A DNA stretch of 5,180 nucleotides from Gammaproteobacteria bacterium (lineage in GTDB: Bacteria; Pseudomonadota; Gammaproteobacteria; Steroidobacterales; Steroidobacteraceae), in contig JASHSR010000340.1 of the NCBI GenBank assembly GCA_030038645.1, forward strand, positions 1 through 5,180, in the 5' to 3' direction. Shown in pieces: positions 1-5,180 of this stretch. Position 1 is the first letter of the stretch; the number at the start of each line of letters is the position of its first letter. The position numbers were made by a program, and so were the translations under genes. Under the pieces are notes generated by a model. It was not told where the DNA came from. It saw only the letters and a program-made list of their open reading frames with translations, and made no database searches.

Positions 1-1389
1 TTCCGCGAGTTCAAGGGCAACGTCGCCCACTCCAACTACGACGGGTTCATGTTCGACCGAAACGAAGCGCCCAATGGCACCATCAGTGTCAGCGGCGGCT
101 CGCATATCGGCCTTGAAAATCCCGCTGACCCGAACAGCAAGCTGGTGGAATCGGTCTTCGAGGATCTCACCGCCTATAAGAACCGCAATGGCGGCATCTG
201 GGGCCGAGGTGAGATGCACCTCTTCAGGAACGTGAAGCTGGCCGACAACGCGATCGGCTTTACGCACGCGTCCGGCAACTTCGGTCGTTCCGCCTTTACG
301 TCAAAGCTCGTTGACTCGCTGATCGTGGGCGAGACCGAGAACATCGGCAATCCCAGGACTGACGCGGAAAAGGCCTACGGCCGCAGCTTGCCGAAGCCCG
401 AAATGCCGGATTACCCGATCCGCGGCTACGAGTTCTACGATTACCGTCATGACGTGGAGAACGTCACCTTCCGGAATTTCGAGGACAACGCCACTCGCAA
501 GACGGGAGCGATCTCTTACCTGATGTATACCAGCTTCGGGGTCAGCTCGAACAACTCCGTCGACCACGTGAAATTCATCAACGCCAAGCCGGTATATTTC
601 CCGCCGATGGAGCGTAAGTGGGGCAGCGACAATTTTGGAAGCACGGCCTACAAGACCGCGGTGATCCGCGACGAGGACGGCTCGTTCGGCGATGGCCCCA
701 ATTCCTACGTTCTCATCAACGATGGCGTCAACGACAGCATCGCAGCCGACGCAGGAGCCTGTGAGATCAAGCCCAGCTGGAACGCTGCGGTGTGCAAGGG
801 CGATGTGGGGCGCCTGGATATTGGCGGCCCCGGCGGCGTCGCCGGTTTTGGCGGTTTCGGCGGTTTCGGCGGTTTCGGAGCGCGTGGCCCACGTGCTGGT
901 TCTGGCCCACGTGCTGGCTCCGGCCCAGGTGCTGGTCCTGGCCCAGGTGCTGGTCCTGGCGCAGGTGCCGGTCCCAGTGGACCCGCCGGCTTTGGTCGAC
1001 CCGGTGGTCCAGGCGGAGGTTTCGGTCGGCGCGGTATCGGTGCAGCTGCTCAGCCGCCAGTCGTTCTCAGCCGCAACGGCAAGCAGTACAACCTAACCCG
1101 CACCAACGTGCGATCCGGTACCGAGATCAAGGTGACCACCGAAAGGCGGTCCATGTCCCTGCGCCTCAGCGAACTGGATCGCGGCTCGTGGGTGATCTTC
1201 GATCTGCCGGGATTCGCCACTGCAGCCACGGGTACGCGGGAGGACAGCCTGGATGCGCTGCGCAAGGCCAGCGTCACCTCGTACTACAAGGGCAAGGATT
1301 CGCTCTGGGTCAAGGTTGTCTCCAACGGTGAAGGCGCCCGCGGCGCCGGCCTTGCCGCTCTTGGAACCAGCGTCCAGGTTAGCCGGTGA
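1..1389 (+). CDS. G8/CEMIP-TMEM2-like beta-helix protein, C-terminal part (5' truncated by window)
   Basis: The reading frame is open from base 1, so the gene starts upstream; 462 residues are visible before the TGA at 1387-1389. Seen: the window opens with F-R-E-F-K-G-N-V-A-H-S-N, like the 'N.AHS' element of CEMIP/TMEM2-type beta-helix proteins. Residues about 130-270 hold the family-like stretch with D-E-D-G-S and C-E-I-K-P-S-W-N-A-A-V-C (W260, C265). Residues about 275-348 are a Gly/Pro/Ala-rich linker. The last ~110 residues form a terminal domain with N-G-K-Q-Y-N-L-T (from N359), G-S-W-V-I-F-D-L-P-G (W397) and S-Y-Y-K-G-K-D-S-L-W-V-K (Y428, W436), which matches the tail of the same family. 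Known: animal members bind or depolymerise hyaluronan; bacterial members are mostly uncharacterised. Inference: a secreted or surface carbohydrate-active protein. The signal peptide and any G8 domain would lie outside the window, so neither enzyme activity nor export can be shown. Codon choice looks less GC-extreme than in the genes to the right. Family call from memory, not a search. Confidence 0.65.
   Translation, partial: FREFKGNVAHSNYDGFMFDRNEAPNGTISVSGGSHIGLENPADPNSKLVESVFEDLTAYKNRNGGIWGRGEMHLFRNVKLADNAIGFTHASGNFGRSAFTSKLVDSLIVGETENIGNPRTDAEKAYGRSLPKPEMPDYPIRGYEFYDYRHDVENVTFRNFEDNATRKTGAISYLMYTSFGVSSNNSVDHVKFINAKPVYFPPMERKWGSDNFGSTAYKTAVIRDEDGSFGDGPNSYVLINDGVNDSIAADAGACEIKPSWNAAVCKGDVGRLDIGGPGGVAGFGGFGGFGGFGARGPRAGSGPRAGSGPGAGPGPGAGPGAGAGPSGPAGFGRPGGPGGGFGRRGIGAAAQPPVVLSRNGKQYNLTRTNVRSGTEIKVTTERRSMSLRLSELDRGSWVIFDLPGFATAATGTREDSLDALRKASVTSYYKGKDSLWVKVVSNGEGARGAGLAALGTSVQVSR
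844..879 (+). repeat. Four 9-bp tandem repeats encoding Gly-Phe-Gly
   Basis: Four consecutive in-frame 9-bp units, GGTTTTGGC, then GGTTTCGGC twice, then GGTTTCGGA, encode (Gly-Phe-Gly)x4 at the start of the linker in the CEMIP-like protein. The units differ only at third codon positions, so they look like a recent slippage or duplication product under protein-level constraint. Confidence 0.9.
886..975 (+). repeat. Five 18-bp tandem repeats encoding a Gly-Pro-X-Ala-Gly-X hexapeptide
   Basis: Five in-frame 18-bp units begin at 886, 904, 922, 940 and 958. They encode GPRAGS, GPRAGS, GPGAGP, GPGAGP and GAGAGP. Units 3 and 4 are identical in DNA (GGCCCAGGTGCTGGTCCT); units 1 and 2 differ only at two third positions; unit 5 is the most diverged. 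Each unit is a multiple of three, so gain or loss of a copy keeps the frame. The protein product is a flexible, probably disordered linker between the beta-helix part and the terminal domain. It is not a strict Gly-X-Y collagen repeat. Confidence 0.92.
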
Positions 1390-1413
1390 GCTGAATCCTG
1401 TCGTATGAGCAAG

Positions 1414-1437
1414 AGCCCCCGGGCTGCGCCGGGGGCT
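1414..1437 (+). terminator. GC-rich hairpin terminator after the CEMIP-like gene
   Basis: A perfect 9-bp inverted repeat (AGCCCCCGG at 1414-1422, CCGGGGGCT at 1429-1437) encloses a 6-nt loop, 24 nt after the TGA of the CEMIP-like gene. The stem has 8 G-C pairs out of 9 but is followed only by TCTCGTTG, a poor T-tract, so the efficiency of intrinsic termination is uncertain. It lies between two convergent genes and may also block read-through from yicC on the other strand, where the downstream sequence is again only mildly T-rich. Confidence 0.7.
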
Positions 1438-1571
1438 TCTCGTTGCGTTCCGATCGTGCCAGTGATCCGGCTCACCGCTGCACGCAGCGTCGCGCGGATC
1501 TCCAGCAAGGCCTGCTCGCCGCCTTCCGGCGCGTCCTCGTAAAGGACCCTCATTTGGGATCGAGCGGCGGG

Positions 1572-2450
1572 TTATTCCAAATTCTGCACTTGCTCGCGCA
1601 TCTGCTCTATAACGACCTTCATGTCGACGGCGGCGCGCGTCGTCTCGAGGTCCTGGGATTTCGAGGAGAGCGTGTTCGCCTCGCGATTGAGCTCCTGCAT
1701 CAGGAAGTCGAGGCGGCGCCCGGCCGGCGCGGCCGGCTCGCCGCCGAGAGCCACGCGGCGGATCTCGTCGATGTGCGCCGTGAGCCGGTCGAGCTCCTCG
1801 TCGACGTCGAGGCGCTGCAGCAGCAGCGCAAGCTCCTGCTCGAGGCGGTCGTGGTTCACCTCGACTCGGAGCTCGGCCAGGCGCTCGTCGAGCCGCGCGC
1901 GGACGCGCGCTTGCACTTCGGGGAGCCGGGCTCGCACCTGCTCCACGAGGCTCCCGAGCGCGGCGCAGCGCAGCTCGATGAGCTCTCGCAGGCGCGCGCC
2001 CTCGCGCGCGCGCGACGCCACGAGCTCCGACAGGGTCGAGGCGGCGAGCTCGCGCGCCGCCGCGAGCAGCTCCTCGGTGCCGCTGCCGGCGTTACGGATG
2101 ACGCCCGGCCAGCGCAGCACATCGAGCGGGCTCGCGACGGAGGCGCCCTTCGGCATCTCGGCCGACACCTCGCGAACCCGGGCGAGCAGGCGCTGGAGCG
2201 CGTCGGCGTCGAGCTCGAGCGCTCGCTCGGCGCCCTGCGCCGCCCGGTACACGAACGTGCAGTCCACCTTGCCTCGCTTGAGCTCGCGGGCGAAGGCCTG
2301 CCGCAGCTCGTGCTCGAGGCTGCGCAGATCGTCGGGCAGGCGAAAGCCGGTCTCGAGGAAGCGGTGATTGACGCTGCGCAGCTCACAGATGAGCGCGCCC
2401 CAGGGTCCGGAGGCCTCGCGTCTCGCGAAGCCGGTCATACTTGCGATCAT
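1572..2450 (-). CDS. yicC: YicC/YloC family endoribonuclease
   Basis: A 292-residue protein, close to the usual family length. Seen: the N-terminal signature S-M-T-G-F-A-R (residues 4-10), R-S-V-N-H-R-F-L (25-32), R-G-K-V-D (59-63), a long charged helical middle, and the highly conserved C-terminal block (about 247-292) with L-D-F-L-M-Q-E-L-N-R-E-A-N-T-L, S-K-S and the final I-E-Q-M-R-E-Q-V-Q-N-L-E. Known: YicC-family proteins are reported to be endoribonucleases, in E. coli linked to turnover of small RNAs such as RyhB. The ATG at 2448-2450 gives the family-typical start M-I-x-S-M-T-G-F; a second ATG four codons later would remove part of it. The Shine-Dalgarno is weak (GAC-GAG about 6 nt before the start). 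The gene is divergent from the phosphatase gene and convergent with the CEMIP-like gene. The gmk gene that often follows yicC in proteobacteria is not present in the 1.5 kb downstream. Confidence 0.96.
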   Translation of the reverse strand: MIASMTGFARREASGPWGALICELRSVNHRFLETGFRLPDDLRSLEHELRQAFARELKRGKVDCTFVYRAAQGAERALELDADALQRLLARVREVSAEMPKGASVASPLDVLRWPGVIRNAGSGTEELLAAARELAASTLSELVASRAREGARLRELIELRCAALGSLVEQVRARLPEVQARVRARLDERLAELRVEVNHDRLEQELALLLQRLDVDEELDRLTAHIDEIRRVALGGEPAAPAGRRLDFLMQELNREANTLSSKSQDLETTRAAVDMKVVIEQMREQVQNLE

Positions 2451-2493
2451 GTGGAACTCGTCATCTTGGGGACCCGAACTTCAAGCCCGCGGG

Positions 2494-2527
2494 GAGCGTA
2501 ACAGGCTTTCTCGAGCGTATCAGGCTT
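2494..2527. repeat. Two 15-bp direct repeats, 19-bp period, in divergent promoter region
   Basis: GAGCGTAACAGGCTT (2494-2508) and GAGCGTATCAGGCTT (2513-2527) match at 14 of 15 positions, separated by TCTC. They occupy the middle of the gap between yicC and the phosphatase gene, about 45 nt upstream of the yicC start and 88 nt upstream of the phosphatase start. On the - strand each copy reads CTG(A/T)TACGCTC. A spacing near two helical turns would suit a dimeric or cooperative DNA-binding protein on one DNA face. Operator function is inference; the repeat itself is seen directly. Confidence 0.6.
2495..2523 (-). promoter_or_regulatory. Possible sigma70-like promoter for yicC
   Basis: On the - strand, CTGATA (2523-2518; four of six matches to TTGACA) is followed after 17 nt by TACGCT (2500-2495; keeps the T-A-x-x-x-T pattern). 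The spacing is ideal and transcription would start roughly 35-40 nt before the yicC ATG. Both elements fall inside the two copies of the direct repeat, so the repeat could be an operator over this promoter, or the match could be by chance in repeated sequence. Confidence 0.25.
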
Positions 2528-2552
2528 GCCGATGAGGGGATATCGGGATGGC

Positions 2553-2582
2553 TTAGCGTCGCCGCGCCCGGGGTGCTATAAA
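2553..2582 (+). promoter_or_regulatory. Possible promoter for the phosphatase-rph-rdgB-hemW operon
   Basis: TATAAA at 2577-2582 is a good -10-like hexamer in otherwise very GC-rich DNA. The best spaced -35 candidate is TTAGCG at 2553-2558 (18-nt spacer), a poor match to TTGACA. The implied transcript would start near 2589, leaving a leader of about 25 nt before the TTG start. Its position directly ahead of the first gene supports it, but the weak -35 leaves it uncertain. Confidence 0.35.
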
Positions 2583-2606
2583 GCGCGCCGAGTCAGGCAG
2601 ATGAGC

Positions 2607-2617
2607 AGGACCCCTTG
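2607..2617 (+). promoter_or_regulatory. Ribosome binding site and TTG start of the phosphatase gene
   Basis: AGGA at 2607-2610 lies 4 nt before a TTG at 2615-2617. There is an in-frame stop (TAA, 2579-2581) upstream and no ATG or GTG between it and the conserved N-terminal phosphatase motif, so TTG is the only start that preserves that motif. The nearby ATG at 2601 is in another frame. The short spacing and TTG codon suggest modest translation initiation. Confidence 0.6.
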
Positions 2618-3358
2618 CAGGTCGAATACGCGGACTTAAGTCTCCTCGGCAGCCGCGATGACAATCAGGACCGGGTCGCGATAGCCGTCGCGGAGCACGC
2701 CGCCCTGCTCGTCGTGGTCGACGGCATGGGCGGACATGCGGAAGGGGGCCGCGCCGCGGAAGTGACGCGGCAGGTGATGCTCGAGACCTTCTGGCACACG
2801 CCGCAGCCGCTGTTCGATCCGCTCGGATTCCTCCACCTCACGCTGGGGCGCGCTCACGAGGAGGTCGTCCGGATCGGCTTGCATCTGCCGCTCGAGCAGC
2901 GGCCGCGCGCGACCTGCGCGGTGTGCCTGGTGCAGCAGGCGTGGGCCTGGTGGGCGCATGTGGGCGACAGCCGCATCTACCACCTGCGGCGCGGCGCGGT
3001 GATCGCGCGCACACGCGATCACAGCCACGTGGAGCTCCTCTTTCGCGAGGGCCTGATCACCGCGGAGCAGGCACAGACCCATCCGATGCGCAATTTCGTG
3101 GAATGCTGCCTCGGCGGGGATCCCGTCCTGCCGGATATGTCGGTGAGCCGCCGCTGCAGTTTGCAGCCGGACGACGTGCTGCTCCTTTGCACGGACGGAC
3201 TGTGGAGCGGCGCTCCCGATGAGCAGATCGCGCGCCTCACCAATCCGGGCAAGCCGCTGCGCGAGATGCTGGCCACGGTTTGCCAGTGCGCCGTCACGAA
3301 CAACGGCCCGGGGAGCGACAACACCTCTGCCGCCGCGTTGCGCTGGTGCGGGCGGTGA
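2615..3358 (+). CDS. PP2C-family (PPM) protein serine/threonine phosphatase
   Basis: A 247-residue, single-domain, soluble bacterial PP2C phosphatase; no signal peptide or membrane segment is seen. It hydrolyses phosphoserine/phosphothreonine using two metal ions, usually Mn or Mg. Motifs in order: G-S-R-D-D-N-Q-D (12-19; R14 would bind phosphate), V-V-V-D-G-M-G-G-H (33-41; D36 and G37 metal site), A-H-V-G-D-S-R-I-Y (114-122), T-R-D-H-S (133-137), L-C-T-D-G-L-W (191-197; D194 metal) and G-S-D-N-T (233-237; D235 metal). All catalytic positions are present, so it should be active. It is the first gene of the operon, and its TGA overlaps the GTG of rph. Known: similar phosphatases (PrpC, PppA, Stp) reverse Hanks-type kinases, and in some betaproteobacteria, as I recall, a kinase gene lies next to this one; none is visible here. 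The substrate cannot be told from sequence. Confidence 0.93.
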   Translation: MQVEYADLSLLGSRDDNQDRVAIAVAEHAALLVVVDGMGGHAEGGRAAEVTRQVMLETFWHTPQPLFDPLGFLHLTLGRAHEEVVRIGLHLPLEQRPRATCAVCLVQQAWAWWAHVGDSRIYHLRRGAVIARTRDHSHVELLFREGLITAEQAQTHPMRNFVECCLGGDPVLPDMSVSRRCSLQPDDVLLLCTDGLWSGAPDEQIARLTNPGKPLREMLATVCQCAVTNNGPGSDNTSAAALRWCGR

Positions 3359-4086
3359 GCCGGACGAGGCCGAGCGGCCGCGCGGCCGACGAGCTGCGCG
3401 AGGTGCGGCTCACGCGCGGAGTCGCCAAGCACGCGGAGGGCTCCACGCTCGTCGAGTTCGGCGACACGCGTGTGCTGTGCACCGCGAGCGTCGAGGACAT
3501 CGTCCCCGCATTCCTGCGGGGGAAGGGCAAGGGGTGGGTGACGGCGGAGTACGGCATGCTGCCGCGCTCGACGCACACGCGCTCCGCGCGCGAGGCCGCG
3601 CGCGGCAAGCAGAGCGGCCGTACCCAGGAGATCCAGCGGCTGATCGGCCGCTCGCTGCGCGCCGTGGTCGACCTGCACGCGCTCGGCGAGCGCACCGTCA
3701 CGATCGATTGCGACGTGCTGCAGGCCGACGGCGGCACCCGCACCGCCTCGATCACCGGAGGCTACGTGGCGCTCGCCGAGGCTTGCGAGGGCCTCGTGCG
3801 GCGCGGGACCCTTCCCGTCAATCCCATTCATGGACAGGTCGCCGCCGTCTCCGTCGGAATCTTCGACGGCGTGCCGGTGCTGGACCTCGATTACGCCGAG
3901 GACTCCGAGGCCGAGACGGACATGAACGTCGTCATGAACAACGGCGGGGGCTTCGTCGAGGTGCAGGGAACGGCCGAAGGCCACGCGTTCCGGCGCCACG
4001 AGCTCGATGCGCTGCTCGACCTTGCGGCGGCCGGCCTCGGCCGGCTGTTCGCGCTGCAGGCGCAGGCTCTGTACTCGGCGCCGTGA
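3355..4086 (+). CDS. rph: Ribonuclease PH
   Basis: A 243-residue phosphorolytic 3'-5' exoribonuclease that trims the 3' ends of tRNA precursors with phosphate as attacking group; the E. coli protein is 238 residues and acts as a hexameric ring. Seen: R-P-S-G-R near the N-terminus (5-9), H-A-E-G-S and E-F-G-D-T-R-V-L-C-T-A-S-V (34-46), G-R-T-Q-E-I-Q-R-L-I-G-R (88-99; R89 is the expected phosphate-binding Arg), D-C-D-V-L-Q-A-D-G-G-T-R-T (118-130), N-P-I-H-G (156-160), D-L-D-Y-A-E-D-S-E-A-E-T-D-M-N (177-191; D183 and D189 acidic active-site residues) and V-Q-G-T-A-E-G. The start chosen is GTG at 3355, overlapping the phosphatase stop as GTGA and putting R-P-S-G-R where the family has it. A GTG three codons upstream (3346) is possible; an upstream ATG would overlap the phosphatase by about 80 nt. 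No strong Shine-Dalgarno, so translation is probably coupled to the phosphatase gene. Confidence 0.97.
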   Translation: MSRTRPSGRAADELREVRLTRGVAKHAEGSTLVEFGDTRVLCTASVEDIVPAFLRGKGKGWVTAEYGMLPRSTHTRSAREAARGKQSGRTQEIQRLIGRSLRAVVDLHALGERTVTIDCDVLQADGGTRTASITGGYVALAEACEGLVRRGTLPVNPIHGQVAAVSVGIFDGVPVLDLDYAEDSEAETDMNVVMNNGGGFVEVQGTAEGHAFRRHELDALLDLAAAGLGRLFALQAQALYSAP

Positions 4087-4670
4087 GAGTCGTTGTCGCG
4101 AGCGCCAATGCCGGCAAGCTGCGCGAGCTCGACGCGCTGCTCCGACCCCTCGGCTGGGACCTCGTGCCGCAGCAGCGGCTCGGCGTCGAGCCGGCGCCCG
4201 AGACGGGTACCACCTTCGCGGAGAACGCGCTCATCAAGGCGCGCCACGCGGCGCGGGCGGCGCGGCTGCCGGCCTTGGCCGACGACTCGGGCATCGAAGT
4301 GGACGCGCTCGGCGGGCGCCCCGGCGTGTGGTCGGCGCGGTACGCGGGCGAGCAGGCGACCGACCGCGAGAATCTCGAGAAGCTGCTCGCGGCCCTGCAA
4401 GGCGTTCCTCCGGAGCGCCGCACGGCGCGCTACCGGTGTGTCATGGCGTACGTTCGCGACGCCGCCGATCCATCCCCGATCCTCGGGGCCGGCTGCTGGG
4501 AAGGCCGGATCGGCACGGTCCCGCGCGGGAAGGGCGGCTTCGGCTACGACCCGATCTTTCTTCCCCAAGACGGCAATCGCACGGCAGCCGAGCTCGAGCC
4601 CGCAGAGAAGAGCGCCGTGAGCCATCGCGCTTTGGCTCTGTCGTCGCTCCGGTCGCAGCTGGGACGGTAA
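4083..4670 (+). CDS. rdgB: dITP/XTP pyrophosphatase (RdgB/HAM1 family)
   Basis: A 195-residue cytosolic enzyme (E. coli RdgB is 197) that hydrolyses dITP, ITP and XTP to the monophosphates plus pyrophosphate, keeping deaminated purines out of DNA and RNA. Seen: V-V-V-A-S-A-N-A-G-K-L-R-E-L (3-16; N9 and K12 substrate loop), T-F-A-E-N-A-L-I-K-A (44-53; K52), A-D-D-S-G-I-E-V-D-A-L-G-G-R-P-G (66-81; D68 the expected catalytic/metal acidic residue), S-A-R-Y-A-G (84-89), G-K-G-G-F-G-Y-D-P-I-F (149-159) and K-S-A-V-S-H-R-A-L (176-184; S-H-R nucleobase region). The first loop reads S-A-N-A-G-K rather than the commoner T-G-N-x-G-K, a conservative change. The start is GTG at 4083, overlapping the rph stop as GTGA. 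The same frame is open far upstream through rph but only carries antisense-like Arg/Ala-rich sequence there, so the family start decides. Confidence 0.96.
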   Translation: MRVVVASANAGKLRELDALLRPLGWDLVPQQRLGVEPAPETGTTFAENALIKARHAARAARLPALADDSGIEVDALGGRPGVWSARYAGEQATDRENLEKLLAALQGVPPERRTARYRCVMAYVRDAADPSPILGAGCWEGRIGTVPRGKGGFGYDPIFLPQDGNRTAAELEPAEKSAVSHRALALSSLRSQLGR

Positions 4671-4680
4671 CGGTCGAGCC

Positions 4681-5180
4681 ATGGCCCTCATTTCGCCCCC
4701 GCTGTCCCTTTACGCGCACTTTCCGTGGTGCGTGCGGAAGTGTCCGTACTGCGATTTCAATTCATACACGCTCCGAGGCGCGCTTGCGGAGGAGGGATAC
4801 GTCGCCGCTCTGATCGAGGATATGGAGCACCAGGCGGGGGATGCCGCGGGAAGAGCGCTGATCAGCGTGTTCCTCGGCGGCGGCACCCCGAGCCTGTTCT
4901 CGCCCGCGGCGATAGAGCGCGTGCTCTCCGCGGCGCGGGCGATGTTCGGCTTCGCGGAGGATGTCGAGATCACGCTCGAAGCCAATCCTGGCACGATCGA
5001 GCGTGGACGGTTCGGCGAGTATCGCGCGGCGGGGGTCAACCGAGTCTCGCTCGGCGCGCAGAGCTTCGATCGCGGAGCGCTGCAGGCGCTCGGCCGGATT
5101 CACTCGCCCGAGGAGACGTGTCGAGCCGCGGAGGAGCTGCACGCGGCCGGCATCGCGAACTTCAATCTGGATCTGATGTA
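4681..5180 (+). CDS. hemW: HemW, radical-SAM heme chaperone (3' truncated by window)
   Basis: The frame from ATG 4681 has no stop before the window end; 166 residues are visible of a protein usually about 375-400 long. Seen: L-S-L-Y-A-H-F-P-W-C-V-R-K-C-P-Y-C-D-F-N (8-27), with C17, C21 and C24 forming the CxxxCxxC site for the [4Fe-4S] cluster; F-L-G-G-G-T-P-S-L-F (64-73, SAM-binding GGGTP); L-E-A-N-P-G-T (99-105); G-V-N-R-V-S-L-G-A-Q-S-F (118-129); L-G-R-I-H (137-141); and N-F-N-L-D-L-M at the edge. The cluster motif is followed by D-F rather than the extra Cys of oxygen-independent coproporphyrinogen dehydrogenase HemN, so HemW is the better call. Known: HemW binds heme and supports its insertion into target proteins; it was long annotated as a HemN-like oxidase. 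The gene begins 10 nt after the rdgB stop with only a weak GAG ribosome site, so it is likely part of the same operon. Confidence 0.95.
   Translation, partial: MALISPPLSLYAHFPWCVRKCPYCDFNSYTLRGALAEEGYVAALIEDMEHQAGDAAGRALISVFLGGGTPSLFSPAAIERVLSAARAMFGFAEDVEITLEANPGTIERGRFGEYRAAGVNRVSLGAQSFDRGALQALGRIHSPEETCRAAEELHAAGIANFNLDLM

Noticed and set aside
886..975. Short spaced repeats considered as a CRISPR array or collagen domain
   Set aside because: The 18-bp units are contiguous without spacers and lie inside a coding frame; the peptide lacks a regular Gly every third residue.
2486..2493. CCCGCGGG palindrome upstream of yicC as an operator
   Set aside because: Eight-base GC palindromes are expected often in DNA of this composition; nothing else supports it.
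1443..2501. Long + strand open frame (352 codons) opposite yicC
   Set aside because: It is the antisense of yicC in a GC-rich genome, with Arg/Leu/Glu/Ala-rich sequence and no recognisable motif, while yicC matches its family end to end.
3019..3999. Long - strand open frame opposite the phosphatase and rph genes
   Set aside because: Shadow frame opposite two well-supported genes, rich in Arg, Ala and His, with no family features.
3219..4082. Upstream extension of the rdgB frame through rph, suggesting a 483-residue fusion protein
   Set aside because: The extension is Arg/Ala-rich out-of-frame reading of rph; RdgB homology begins exactly at the GTG at 4083.
4681..5180. HemN (oxygen-independent coproporphyrinogen III dehydrogenase) as the identity of the last gene
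   Set aside because: The cluster site is CxxxCxxC followed by D-F without the extra Cys typical of HemN, and position next to rdgB is typical of hemW.

Overview
The window is GC-rich chromosomal DNA from a proteobacterium. The linkage of yicC with rph, rdgB and hemW, and the sequence character of these proteins, point to a gamma- or betaproteobacterium; I cannot name a genus. Five protein genes are supported, two of them cut by the window edges, plus one clear terminator hairpin. I see no tRNA, rRNA, CRISPR array, insertion sequence or attachment site.

Layout: (1) Positions 1-1389, + strand, are the 3' part of a large protein resembling the C-terminal half of the G8-domain/CEMIP-TMEM2 family (right-handed beta-helix proteins, some acting on hyaluronan). 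A Gly/Pro/Ala-rich tract made of short DNA tandem repeats separates its beta-helix part from its terminal beta domain. (2) A GC-rich hairpin at 1414-1437 follows the stop codon. (3) yicC, a YicC/YloC-family endoribonuclease, lies on the - strand (1572-2450) and converges on the first gene. (4) A divergent intergenic region (2451-2614) carries a 15-bp direct repeat with a 19-bp period and weak promoter-like sequences. (5) A tight + strand operon follows: a PP2C-type Ser/Thr phosphatase (TTG start), rph (RNase PH), rdgB (house-cleaning NTP pyrophosphatase) and hemW (radical-SAM heme chaperone, running off the right edge). The first three genes are linked by GTGA stop/start overlaps, and hemW begins 10 nt after rdgB.

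The operon is mostly housekeeping: RNase PH trims tRNA 3' ends, RdgB removes deaminated purine nucleotides, HemW handles heme, and YicC on the facing strand is another RNA-processing enzyme. The PP2C phosphatase is the signalling outlier, and no partner kinase is visible. The least ordinary part is the CEMIP-like gene, which sits where many proteobacteria carry gmk after yicC and differs in base usage from its neighbours. I found no convincing undescribed multi-gene system; the best leads are the repeat-built linker of the CEMIP-like protein and the tandem repeat between yicC and the phosphatase gene.
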